This document shows, piece by piece, positions 1 through 6,202 of a stretch of 7,339 bases of DNA. The translations under genes were made by a program, and so were the position numbers. This DNA is from Oscillospiraceae bacterium (lineage in GTDB: Bacteria > Bacillota > Clostridia > Oscillospirales > Ruminococcaceae). The first letter of the stretch is position 1; every line of letters begins with the position of its first letter. Location of the stretch: assembly GCA_017396055.1 (NCBI GenBank), contig JAFQND010000308.1:1-7339 (forward strand), given 5' to 3'. The notes below the pieces were generated by a model. The model was not told the origin of the DNA, searched no databases, and saw only the letters and a list, made by a program, of their open reading frames with translations.

Positions 1-246
1 AGCGGCCAGCGCCCACGCACCCAGCGAACCGACCATCATCATATCCACCATCGAAGCCAGCTGTGTCAGCATCAGCTCGATAAAGGAAGGCCATGCGATC
101 CGGACAACGTCGCTGTAAAGCTGTTTGTTGGTGACGCCTTCGGGCAGCGTTTTGGTCACCTTACCGTAATAATCCGGTGAGTTCGGGTCGCCGAAGGGAA
201 GATCATCCAGTGCTGTGCGCAATCGTTTTGTTGTATCTGCAGCCAT
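1..246 (-). CDS. MATE family efflux transporter, N-terminal part (truncated by window edge)
   Basis: Eighty-two codons read on the minus strand from an ATG at 246-244 and stay open to the window edge. Residues 1-45 are a hydrophilic cytoplasmic extension. From about residue 46 the sequence becomes the first membrane segment of a MATE transporter, with the pattern IAWPSFIELMLTQLASMVDM followed by VGSLGAWALAA. The VDxxxVG.LG..ALAA pattern is the family hallmark. MATE proteins are inner-membrane cation-coupled antiporters exporting drugs and metabolites; the substrate here cannot be told. No good Shine-Dalgarno lies next to the ATG. A purine-rich stretch sits about 25-40 bases upstream without a usable in-frame start, and an in-frame TTG at 306-304 would add 20 residues, so the start is less certain than the family. 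The gene is divergent from the flavin-reductase gene and has its own promoter and palindromic leader sites. Confidence 0.9.
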   Translation of the reverse strand, partial: MAADTTKRLRTALDDLPFGDPNSPDYYGKVTKTLPEGVTNKQLYSDVVRIAWPSFIELMLTQLASMVDMMMVGSLGAWALAA

Positions 247-300
247 GTCGTTTTGCGCCGTAAGTTTTACAGCGCTCCCATCCTTTCCACTGTCAGAATC

Positions 301-317
301 TTGCAAATCATTTGCAA
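301..317. promoter_or_regulatory. Perfect 17-bp palindrome, candidate operator of the MATE gene
   Basis: TTGCAAAT (301-308) and ATTTGCAA (310-317) are exact inverted copies around one central base (309). The site lies about 15-30 bases downstream of the predicted MATE transcription start and upstream of its start codon. Size, symmetry and position fit an operator for a dimeric helix-turn-helix repressor such as those of the MarR or TetR families, which often control MATE pumps. No regulator gene is visible in the window, so the binding protein is unknown. Confidence 0.5.
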
Positions 318-339
318 AGCAGTTTGTTTACTATTAAAC

Positions 340-376
340 TATTATACAGACTTTCCATAGCAAAGTCCATATAATA
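340..376. promoter_or_regulatory. 37-bp imperfect dyad with a -10 hexamer at each end
   Basis: The left arm (340-354) and right arm (362-376) are complementary at 13 of 15 positions around a centre at 358; the mismatches are at 347/369 and 348/368. ATTATA at 341-346 and TATAAT at 370-375 place a consensus -10 on both strands, each 17 bases from a -35-like sequence (TGGACT on the minus strand; CAGACT at 347-352 on the plus strand, only 3/6). It can be read as an operator overlapping the MATE promoter, or as a bidirectional promoter with overlapping polymerase footprints. The plus-strand promoter is the weaker inference. Confidence 0.45.
341..369 (-). promoter_or_regulatory. Sigma-A type promoter for the MATE gene
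   Basis: On the minus strand a perfect -10 hexamer TATAAT (plus-strand 341-346) is preceded at exactly 17 bases by TGGACT (364-369), a 4/6 match to TTGACA. Transcription would start near 334, giving a leader of about 85-90 bases before the MATE ATG. The promoter is embedded in a larger dyad (340-376). The call rests on motif match and spacing only. Confidence 0.7.
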
Positions 377-500
377 AACCGGTGTATCATCGATTTTGAA
401 GGGAATTCGTGAAAACTATCCAATGAACCGGATGGAAAATTGACAGATATGCAGAGGAATCCGGATGATCGTTTCACCGCTGGAATCTCCCGGCGAAATA

Positions 501-509
501 TGTTATACT
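501..509 (+). promoter_or_regulatory. Extended -10 promoter for the flavin-reductase/rluA unit
   Basis: TGT followed by TATACT (504-509) forms an extended -10 element (TGn plus a 5/6 hexamer). The -35 region 17 bases upstream (TGGAAT, 481-486) matches only 3/6, as is common for extended -10 promoters. The start would fall near 516, leaving a leader of about 30 bases that carries the ribosome binding site. Confidence 0.5.
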
Positions 510-546
510 ATAAAAAAATGATTTGTACCTCGAAAGGAGATTTTAT

Positions 547-1044
547 ATGAAACAGATTACTGCTAAAGAGATCGTCGGCAATCCTTTTTCCATGCTGGAT
601 GACAGCTGGGCGCTGGTCACTGCCGCCGATGGAGAAATCGCAAACCCCATGACCGTCAGCTGGGGCGGTCTCGGCGTCATCTGGAACAAACCCGTCGCCA
701 CCATTTATATCCGTCCTCAGCGGTATACCCATGACCTTCTGGAAAAAGAAGATACCTTTACCGTCAGCTTTTACGGTGAAGAACAGCGGGAAGCCCTGAA
801 ACTCTGTGGTGTAAAATCCGGTCGGGAAATGGATAAGGCTGCTGCAGCCGGTCTGACCCTTGTCAAAGAGGGCGGCTTCTGTTATTATGCCGAGGCTGAG
901 CTGGTGCTCTGCTGTAAAAAGATCTACCGCGACCGCATCCGTCCCGAAGGCATCCTCTCCGATGACGACGGAAAATGCTATCCGCTGAAAGATTACCACG
1001 ATGTCTATTTCGGTGAGATCGTGAAAGTTCTTGCCAAAGACTGA
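547..1044 (+). CDS. Flavin reductase-like (FMN-binding split-barrel) family protein
   Basis: This 165-residue protein has the flavin-reductase-like split-barrel signature at residues 33-66: NPMTVSWGGLGVIWNKP, then a run containing YIRPQRYTHDLLE. Members bind FMN and pass electrons from NAD(P)H to flavin or another acceptor; the partner here is unknown. The length is normal for the short cytoplasmic single-domain group, and no signal peptide or membrane segment is seen. Cysteines at about 87, 112, 122 and 123 could suit a redox role, but that is speculation. The ATG at 547 is chosen because GAAAGGAGA (532-540) sits 6 bases upstream; a TTG at 523 lies before that site and is unlikely. The stop overlaps the next ATG by one base (TGATG), implying translational coupling. 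Confidence 0.88.
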   Translation: MKQITAKEIVGNPFSMLDDSWALVTAADGEIANPMTVSWGGLGVIWNKPVATIYIRPQRYTHDLLEKEDTFTVSFYGEEQREALKLCGVKSGREMDKAAAAGLTLVKEGGFCYYAEAELVLCCKKIYRDRIRPEGILSDDDGKCYPLKDYHDVYFGEIVKVLAKD

Positions 1045-1892
1045 TGCGCGAATTTATCTATGAAGTTCCGCCGGCCGATGACGGGATGCTTTTACAGGAT
1101 TATCTCAAATGCCGTCAGGGCTATTCCAGGCGGCTGATCATCGACCTGAAGAAAAGCGGCATCTCGGTCAACGGCGAACACCGGCGGATGGTGGACCCCG
1201 TCCGCGGGGGAGATATTATCCGGATCGTACTGGGTGAACTGGACGAGACAAATCTGATCCCGAATCCCGATCTTCGCGCCGATATTCTCTATGAAGACGA
1301 GGATGTGGTGGCTTTTGACAAGCCCGCTGACATGTCGGTCCATCCCTGTGCTCTTTATTACAACGATACTCTCGGCAATCTTTTTGCTGCCAGATATCCC
1401 GGCCTCACTTTCCGGCCGCTGTATCGGCTGGACCGGGATACCACCGGGATCTGTGTTTCGGCAAAGAATACCTTTGCCGCTTCTGTGCTGATGGGCCATC
1501 TGGAGAAGACCTATTATGCCGTGGCGGAGGGATTGCTTGCGGACGATGAGGGAACGGTCGACGCGCCGCTGATTCGGGTACCGGGCTCTATCATCACACG
1601 AAAGGTCGATCCCGCGGGACAGCGGGCGGTGACCCACTATAAAGTCTTTTTCCGCTCAAACGGTCATACCCTTCTCGCACTGAAGCTGGAGACCGGCCGC
1701 ACCCACCAGATCCGGGTCCACCTCTCCTATCTGGGTCATCCGCTGGCGGGAGATACGCTCTATGGCGGTCATGATGACCTGATCGGCCGGCAGGCGCTCC
1801 ACTGCGGGGAACTCTTTTTGCCTGCTCTTCCCGGGAGAACCGAGATGGTCATCCGTTCGCCCCTGCCGGAGGATATGCAGAAACTACTCTGA
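1044..1892 (+). CDS. RluA-family 23S rRNA/tRNA pseudouridine synthase
   Basis: This 282-residue enzyme has an N-terminal S4-like RNA-binding domain (about residues 14-65, including SRRLIIDLKKSGISVNG) and an RluA catalytic domain. Motif II, YRLDRDTTG, spans residues 127-135, and Asp130 is the expected catalytic aspartate that attacks uridine C1'. Other family motifs are VHP at 99-101, KTYYAV at 155-160 and GRTHQIRVHL at 218-227, with LAGDTLYGG at 234-242. The protein should isomerise specific uridines in rRNA or tRNA in the cytoplasm. The target base cannot be assigned by reading, so no RluB/C/D symbol is given. Thr replaces the usual Ser in RLDxxTSG, a common variant. It overlaps the preceding gene by one base and has no separate strong Shine-Dalgarno, so it is probably translated by coupling. 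Confidence 0.93.
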   Translation: MREFIYEVPPADDGMLLQDYLKCRQGYSRRLIIDLKKSGISVNGEHRRMVDPVRGGDIIRIVLGELDETNLIPNPDLRADILYEDEDVVAFDKPADMSVHPCALYYNDTLGNLFAARYPGLTFRPLYRLDRDTTGICVSAKNTFAASVLMGHLEKTYYAVAEGLLADDEGTVDAPLIRVPGSIITRKVDPAGQRAVTHYKVFFRSNGHTLLALKLETGRTHQIRVHLSYLGHPLAGDTLYGGHDDLIGRQALHCGELFLPALPGRTEMVIRSPLPEDMQKLL

Positions 1893-1900
1893 GACAAAGA

Positions 1901-1929
1901 TTGCTTTTTCAGAGCGCATGCGCTATAAT
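1901..1929 (+). promoter_or_regulatory. Promoter of the pnuC leader
   Basis: TTGCTT (1901-1906, 4/6) is followed after exactly 17 bases by a perfect TATAAT (1924-1929). It starts nine bases after the rluA-family stop codon, so pnuC is its own transcription unit. The start would be near 1936, just before the structured leader. Confidence 0.75.
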
Positions 1930-1935
1930 AAGAAC

Positions 1936-2042
1936 AAATACTGTGACCCTGCCACCGGGCAGGGAATGCTTCGGGCATTCGTCTGTACATCGTTAGGTCT
2001 TTGAAGATGTACATGCGGATGTCTTTTTTTCTGGAGGATGTT
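1936..2042 (+). promoter_or_regulatory. Structured attenuator leader of pnuC; candidate riboswitch, ligand unassigned
   Basis: Three stems are visible. P1 is CCCTGCC (1947-1953) with GGCAGGG (1958-1964), seven perfect pairs around an ACCG loop. P2 is AATGC (1965-1969) with GCATT (1975-1979), extendable by G1964-C1980. P3 is TGTACATC (1984-1991) with GATGTACA (2006-2013), extendable outward to a long terminator stem ending in seven T's. P2 and the lower half of P3 both use 1975-1980 and so exclude each other, the usual antiterminator/terminator layout. GACC (1945-1948) could pair with GGTC (1996-1999) in the P3 loop, competing with P1. The position before a PnuC transporter suggests sensing of the transported vitamin or its cofactor. 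TPP and FMN riboswitch consensus sequences are absent. A relation to the NAD+-II (pnuC) class cannot be judged by eye. Confidence 0.6.
1974..2030 (+). terminator. Intrinsic (attenuator) terminator upstream of pnuC
   Basis: Bases 1974-1991 pair with 2006-2023 in an 18-position stem with one mismatch (1983/2014) and three G-U pairs, capped by a 14-base loop and followed by seven T's (2024-2030). The T tract ends two bases before the pnuC ribosome binding site, so termination would remove pnuC from the transcript. It would also stop read-through from the upstream rluA-family gene. The loop is larger than in most simple terminators, which leaves room for a tertiary or pseudoknot contact. Confidence 0.75.
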
Positions 2043-2768
2043 ATGCAAAAGCTCAGACAACTGATTCGCTATTTTTCCGGCACGGAGATTCTGCTCTGGT
2101 GTTCCTCTGCGGCATTGATCGTGGTCTCGTTTCTTCTTTTTGACAGAGAAAACTATCTGACGCTGACCGCTTCGCTGATCGGTGTGACGTCTTTGATATT
2201 CAACGCGAAAGGCAACCCCTTCGGACAGCTGCTGATGGTGATCTTCAGCCTCCTTTACGGCATTATCTCGTTCGGATTTTCCTATTACGGAGAAATGATC
2301 ACCTATCTCGGCATGACAATGCCGATGGCTTTGTTTGCGCTTATCTCATGGCTCAGAAATCCATATAACGGAAACCGCGCAGAGGTCAGCGTCAACCGGA
2401 TCGGAAGATCAGAAAGTATCTTCATGGTCTTTCTGACTGTTGTGGTGACGATTATCTTTTACTTCATTCTGAAAAGCTTTGAAACGGCCAATCTTCTGCT
2501 CAGCACCTTATCGGTCACGACGAGCTTTGCTGCCGTTTATCTGACATTCAGACGCTGTGCGCTTTTTGCCGCAGCATATGCGATGAATGATATCGTGCTG
2601 ATCGTTTTATGGATCCTTGCTTCTCTGACGGATATCCGCTATATCTCGGTCATCGTCTGTTTCTGTGCCTTTCTGGTCAACGACCTGTACGGGTTCGTCA
2701 GTTGGAGAAAAATGGAAAAAAGACAGGCGGCGCACCGGATAAATGAACCGGGAAAACTTGAAAAATAA
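2043..2768 (+). CDS. pnuC: PnuC-family nicotinamide riboside/vitamin precursor transporter
   Basis: This 241-residue integral membrane protein is mostly hydrophobic, with about seven helices. The family core lies at residues 53-107 (FNAKGNPFGQLLMVIFSLLYG, then YYGEMITYLGMTMPMAL and ISWLRNPY). The C-terminal half carries YAMNDIVLIVLW and NDLYGFVSWRKM at about 213-224, matching the conserved N.xY.f..W end of PnuC proteins. PnuC members import nicotinamide riboside by facilitated diffusion, trapped by later phosphorylation. Relatives PnuT and PnuX carry thiamine and riboflavin, so the substrate is inferred. ATG 2043 is chosen because GGAGG (2033-2037) is 5 bases upstream; the in-frame TTG at 2001 lies inside the terminator hairpin. 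The gene is controlled by its own promoter and attenuator leader. The last 15 residues are a charged tail. Confidence 0.85.
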   Translation: MQKLRQLIRYFSGTEILLWCSSAALIVVSFLLFDRENYLTLTASLIGVTSLIFNAKGNPFGQLLMVIFSLLYGIISFGFSYYGEMITYLGMTMPMALFALISWLRNPYNGNRAEVSVNRIGRSESIFMVFLTVVVTIIFYFILKSFETANLLLSTLSVTTSFAAVYLTFRRCALFAAAYAMNDIVLIVLWILASLTDIRYISVIVCFCAFLVNDLYGFVSWRKMEKRQAAHRINEPGKLEK

Positions 2769-2786
2769 GCGTTTTTGTGCTATCAT
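2758..2786 (+). promoter_or_regulatory. Promoter for the ddl-like/DUF1934/argS unit
   Basis: TTGAAA (2758-2763) and TATCAT (2781-2786) are each 5/6 matches, spaced by exactly 17 bases, with an extended TGC just before the -10. It straddles the pnuC stop codon, so transcription would start near 2793, about 55 bases before the next ATG. No terminator is visible after pnuC, so read-through from pnuC is also possible. Confidence 0.65.
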
Positions 2787-2848
2787 ATATTAATTAAGAT
2801 ATAAAATGCCCCACTATGGTCTTTTATACAGGGAAGGAGTGGCCATCC

Positions 2849-3916
2849 ATGGCAAAAAAACGTATCGCGATCCTTTTCGGCGGAACTTCCCCGGAACACG
2901 ATGTTTCCTGCATGTCTGCGGTCTGGCTGATGGAGAATCTGTCGGCAGAGTATGAAGCAGTGCTCATCGGTATCACCCGCAAAGGACGCATGCTCTATTA
3001 TCCCGGCGATGCCGAAGGCATCCGTGCAGGCGGATGGGAACATCATCCTGACTGCTGTGGCTGTGTGTTCAGTATCGACAGCTCCAAACAGGGAATCTAT
3101 AAGCTCCTGGATGACCAGACTGCCTCTTTCCTGAATCTGGATTGTGTATTTCCCGTGCTCTACGGCAAGTCCGGCGAGGACGGCTCGATCCAGGGCGTTC
3201 TTGAGCGCAGCGGTATTCCCTTTGTGGGCTCCGGCACCTGTGCCTCTGCGCTTTGCATGGATAAGGAATTTGTCCATATGGTCCTGAACGCTGCCGGTGT
3301 GCGCACCTGTGCATGGTTTACTGTCCGCCGCAGCGAAAAGCTGGACGCACAGGCACTGGCTGATAAAGTGGAAGCTTCATTCGGCTTCCCGGTTTATGTC
3401 AAACCCGCCAATGCCAATGCTGCGGGCGGTATCTTCCACGCGGAAAACGCCGCCGAGCTGGAGCGCGCCGTCAAACTTGCCTTTGTCCATGACGACAAGG
3501 TGCTGGTCAAAGAACAGGTCTACGGGATCCAGGTCAAATGCGGCGTGATTGGCAACGAATCTCCCGAAGCTTCGCTGCTGGGTGAGATCGCCTTTTCTGA
3601 GAGCAATGCCGTTTCGGAATATGAACGGGATATCCAGCAGCTGGTCATCCCCGCACGGATCGGTCAGGAGCTCTCGTATAAGATCCGCGAGATCGCGGTG
3701 CAGATCTTCAAGGTCATGGAATGTGCCGGTATGGCCAGTGTGGACTTCTTTGTAACGCCGGCCGGCGATATTTATTTTAATCAGATCAATACCGTTCCCG
3801 GTTTTTCGGATATCAGCATCTTCCCCCGCCTGTGGAAGGCTGTGGGTGTCGGTTCCGAACAGCTGCTGGACAGACTTGTGAACCTGGCCTTCGACCGCGC
3901 GGGCGTTGATTACTGA
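2849..3916 (+). CDS. D-alanine-D-alanine ligase-like ATP-grasp protein with altered active site
   Basis: This 355-residue protein has normal Ddl length and layout: LFGGTSPEHDVS (9-20), GKSGEDGSIQGVLERSGIPFVG (106-127), CMDK (136-139), the ATP-grasp core VKPAN (184-188) and the C-terminal metal-site region (299-318). Ddl enzymes make the D-Ala-D-Ala dipeptide for peptidoglycan. Several expected catalytic positions differ. The serine pair of the GSS loop is Ala191-Ala192, the Lys-Tyr of the omega loop is missing, the Arg before VDFF is Ser297, and the metal ligand Glu of NEINT is Gln312. Glu16, Lys185, Asp299 and Asn314 remain. It could be a pseudoenzyme, a ligase with another substrate or a weak Ddl. 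The start at 2849 has AAGGAG (2834-2839) nine bases upstream. It is the first gene of a row with the DUF1934 gene and argS. Confidence 0.85.
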   Translation: MAKKRIAILFGGTSPEHDVSCMSAVWLMENLSAEYEAVLIGITRKGRMLYYPGDAEGIRAGGWEHHPDCCGCVFSIDSSKQGIYKLLDDQTASFLNLDCVFPVLYGKSGEDGSIQGVLERSGIPFVGSGTCASALCMDKEFVHMVLNAAGVRTCAWFTVRRSEKLDAQALADKVEASFGFPVYVKPANANAAGGIFHAENAAELERAVKLAFVHDDKVLVKEQVYGIQVKCGVIGNESPEASLLGEIAFSESNAVSEYERDIQQLVIPARIGQELSYKIREIAVQIFKVMECAGMASVDFFVTPAGDIYFNQINTVPGFSDISIFPRLWKAVGVGSEQLLDRLVNLAFDRAGVDY

Positions 3917-3933
3917 ATCTCTGGAGGAAAACG

Positions 3934-4359
3934 ATGAAGCAGCGTGTCAGCATCAGCATGAAAGGCCGTTATGAGGCCGATGAGGATTCTGTTGTCGAAC
4001 TTTTCACCGACGGCATGATGTACCATCGGGACGGCATCACCATGCTCACTTATGAAGAAAGCGAAACCACCGGTTTTCAGGGCAGCACCACCACTCTGAA
4101 GATCGAACGGAACGGCCGGGTCACTCTGACCCGCAGAGGCAGCGCCAACTCTCACCTTGTTCTGCAGAAGGGTGTCCGCCACGTGGGCAGCTATAATGTC
4201 TACGGCGGCTCTATGGAGATCGGTGTATATGCCAATGAGGTGGACTGCAGCATCACCGAAGAGGGCGGTTCGCTCCGCCTTGTCTATACGCTGGATATGA
4301 ACACTTCCATGTTCAGCAAAAATGAGCTCTCCATCGATGTGCGTCCTGCCGTCGAATGA
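3934..4359 (+). CDS. DUF1934 (YwiB-like) beta-barrel protein
   Basis: This 141-residue protein is the typical length of the DUF1934 family. The signature YEESETTGFQGSTTTLKI sits at residues 40-57, followed by VTLTRRG (63-69) and a C-terminal half of alternating strands (YNVYGGSMEIGVYA, LRLVYTLDM, NELSIDV), consistent with a small lipocalin-like beta barrel. No signal peptide or membrane segment is seen, so it is probably cytoplasmic. The function is unknown. The family is commonly next to argS in Bacillota, as with ywiB in Bacillus, and that linkage is repeated here. GGAGG (3923-3927) lies 6 bases before the ATG. The gaps of 17 bases upstream and 38 bases downstream indicate one operon with the ddl-like gene and argS. 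Confidence 0.85.
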   Translation: MKQRVSISMKGRYEADEDSVVELFTDGMMYHRDGITMLTYEESETTGFQGSTTTLKIERNGRVTLTRRGSANSHLVLQKGVRHVGSYNVYGGSMEIGVYANEVDCSITEEGGSLRLVYTLDMNTSMFSKNELSIDVRPAVE

Positions 4360-4397
4360 GATAGATCAAAAAAATTTTTCAGAAAGGAAAACTCGAC

Positions 4398-6086
4398 ATG
4401 AAAGACCCTGTACTTCAGCTGAAAGAACACTGCCGCAACCTGATCGCAGAGGCCTTCTCCCGATGCATGAAAACGGGCACCCTTCCCGAGGGTGAGATCC
4501 CCGCTTTTGTCGTGGAGATCCCTGCAGATATTTCGCACGGCGATCTGGCGACCAATGCCGCCATGGTATCAGCGAGGGTCTTCCGACGAGCTCCCCGGAT
4601 GATCGCCGACGTGCTCGTTTCCGCCATGGATCTGAGTGGAACGGCCTTTGAAAAGGCAGAAGTAGCCGGCGCGGGTTTTATCAACTTTACTCTTTCCCGC
4701 TGCTGGTTCTCTGAGAGTCTGAAAACTGTTCTGGAAGAAAAGGAAAACTACGGCCGTACCGGTTTCGGAGGCGGCAAAAAAGTCATGGTGGAGTTTGTCT
4801 CTGCCAACCCTACCGGTCCCATGCATATCGGCAATGCCCGCGGCGGCGCCATCGGTGACGGACTGGCTTCGGTCCTGGACTGGGCGGGTTATGATGTCTC
4901 CCGTGAATTCTATGTCAACGATGCCGGCAACCAGGTGGCAAAATTCGGCCACTCTCTCGAGCTGCGCTATCTGCAGCTGTATAAAGAGGGTATCGAGATG
5001 CCCGAGGACTGTTACCTTGGCGCCGATATCATCGAGCATGCCAGAAACTTCGCAGCCATTCACGGCGATGCCTATGTGAATGTGCCCGAAGAGGAACGCC
5101 GTCAGGCGCTGGTCGACTATGCGCTCCCGCTGAACATTGAAGGCCTCGAGCGCGATCTGGGCAAATACCGCATCCATTATGACAACTGGTTCCGCGAATC
5201 GACTCTGCACAACAACGGTGAAGCCAAAAAGGTCGTGGACATGCTTACCGAGCGGGGCTACACCTACGAAGAGGAAGGCGCGCTCTGGTTCAGAGCCACC
5301 GAGTTCGGCGCCGACAAGGACTTCGTTCTGGTGCGCTCCAACGGATTCTTTACCTATGTCGTTCCCGATATCGCCTATCACTACAACAAGCTGGTCACCC
5401 GCGGCTTTGATCTTGCCATTGATGTGCTGGGTGCCGACCATCACGGCTATGTTCCCAGGCTCAAGGCTGCTCTGCAGGCACTGGGCGTTGACGCCGGACG
5501 GCTTGATGTGGTATTGATGCAGATGGTCCGTCTGGTCCGCGGCGGCGAAGTGGTCAAGCTGAGCAAGCGCTCCGGTAAGGCTATCACCCTTGTCACCCTT
5601 CTGGATGAAGTGCCCATCGATGCGGCACGTTTCTACTTTAACCTGCGCGAAGCCAACTCTCAGTTCGACTTCGACCTGGATCTGGCGGTGGAACAGTCCA
5701 GCCAGAATCCTGTTTACTATGTGCAGTACGCCCATGCCAGAATCTGTTCCATCGCGGCAAAGCTTGCTGCCGAAGGAATCATGACCAGAGAAGCATCTGT
5801 CGAAGAAATGGATCTGCTTTCTGCCTCTGAGGAAGTGGAGCTGATCCGCCATCTGGCAAAACTTCCCGGTGAGATTGCCGATGCTGCCAGGAACTATGAT
5901 CCCGCCCGTATGACCCGCTATGCCATCGATCTTGCGACTCTGTTCCATAAATTCTATAACAGCCACAAGGTCATCTGCGGCGACGAAAGCCTGATGTATG
6001 CCCGTATTGCCCTGTGTGAAGCAGTAAAGACCGCATTGAAGAATGTGCTGACTCTGCTGAAGATCACTGCACCCGAATCGATGTAA
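4398..6086 (+). CDS. argS: Arginyl-tRNA synthetase
   Basis: This 562-residue class I synthetase attaches arginine to tRNA-Arg in the cytoplasm using ATP. The N-terminal additional domain covers about residues 5-100. The HIGH motif appears as PMHIGNARGG (141-150) within VEFVSANPTGPMHIGNARGG, the family signature. The KMSKS loop is the ArgRS variant KLSKRSGKAITL (387-398). The helical DALR anticodon-binding domain fills the C-terminus from about residue 435 (NPVYYVQYAHARI) to LLKITAPESM, close to the family ending APERM. The length is normal and no key motif is broken. AAAGGA (4383-4388) lies nine bases before the ATG. It is the last gene of the row, and a 12-bp hairpin follows the stop by seven bases. 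A very long antisense open frame exists because the gene uses almost no TTA, CTA or TCA codons. Confidence 0.97.
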   Translation: MKDPVLQLKEHCRNLIAEAFSRCMKTGTLPEGEIPAFVVEIPADISHGDLATNAAMVSARVFRRAPRMIADVLVSAMDLSGTAFEKAEVAGAGFINFTLSRCWFSESLKTVLEEKENYGRTGFGGGKKVMVEFVSANPTGPMHIGNARGGAIGDGLASVLDWAGYDVSREFYVNDAGNQVAKFGHSLELRYLQLYKEGIEMPEDCYLGADIIEHARNFAAIHGDAYVNVPEEERRQALVDYALPLNIEGLERDLGKYRIHYDNWFRESTLHNNGEAKKVVDMLTERGYTYEEEGALWFRATEFGADKDFVLVRSNGFFTYVVPDIAYHYNKLVTRGFDLAIDVLGADHHGYVPRLKAALQALGVDAGRLDVVLMQMVRLVRGGEVVKLSKRSGKAITLVTLLDEVPIDAARFYFNLREANSQFDFDLDLAVEQSSQNPVYYVQYAHARICSIAAKLAAEGIMTREASVEEMDLLSASEEVELIRHLAKLPGEIADAARNYDPARMTRYAIDLATLFHKFYNSHKVICGDESLMYARIALCEAVKTALKNVLTLLKITAPESM

Positions 6087-6093
6087 CGGACAC

Positions 6094-6122
6094 GATCGAT
6101 TCAGGCAAAACCTGAATCGATC
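6094..6122 (+). terminator. 12-bp hairpin after argS, possible terminator without U tract
   Basis: GATCGATTCAGG (6094-6105) and CCTGAATCGATC (6111-6122) form a perfect 12-bp stem with a CAAAA loop. Only TTA follows, so a classical U tract is lacking. It may terminate weakly, protect the argS mRNA 3' end, or act in another way. Confidence 0.5.
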
Positions 6123-6202
6123 TTAGTCGGCCAATGTCTCGCTGCCGGAGCATCTGTGGTTTTCCGGATATCTGTACACTGATCTATCACAGGAGGCTCG
6201 CT

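Noticed and set aside
440..468. TTGACA consensus -35 on the plus strand
   Set aside because: The hexamer 17 bases downstream (GGATGA) is a poor -10, so no promoter is called; the extended -10 at 501-509 is better placed.
1092..1637. 181-codon antisense open frame within the RluA-family gene
   Set aside because: The sense strand encodes a complete enzyme with all motifs; the antisense product shows no recognisable features.
1966..2004. Possible 12-residue leader peptide (starting MLRAFV) in the pnuC leader
   Set aside because: The Shine-Dalgarno-like AGGGA abuts the ATG with no spacing, and the codons are not enriched for one amino acid, so ribosome-based attenuation is unlikely.
1936..2030. 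TPP or FMN riboswitch before the PnuC transporter
   Set aside because: Neither the CTGAGA/ACCTGATCTGG elements of TPP riboswitches nor the RFN consensus can be found.
2001..2042. Upstream TTG start for pnuC (and similarly TTG at 523 for the flavin reductase-like gene)
   Set aside because: Both lie before the clear Shine-Dalgarno, and 2001 falls inside the terminator hairpin; the ATGs at 2043 and 547 have correct spacing.
4569..5966. 465-codon open frame antisense to argS
   Set aside because: Its codons are exact reverse complements of the argS codons, so it stays open simply because argS avoids TTA, CTA and TCA over that stretch. The translation resembles no protein family and it has no convincing ribosome binding site.
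6134..6202. Upstream ATG extension of the DUF3267 gene
   Set aside because: There is no ribosome binding site before 6134, whereas AGGAGG is 6 bases before the ATG at 6203, and the extra residues do not resemble the family.
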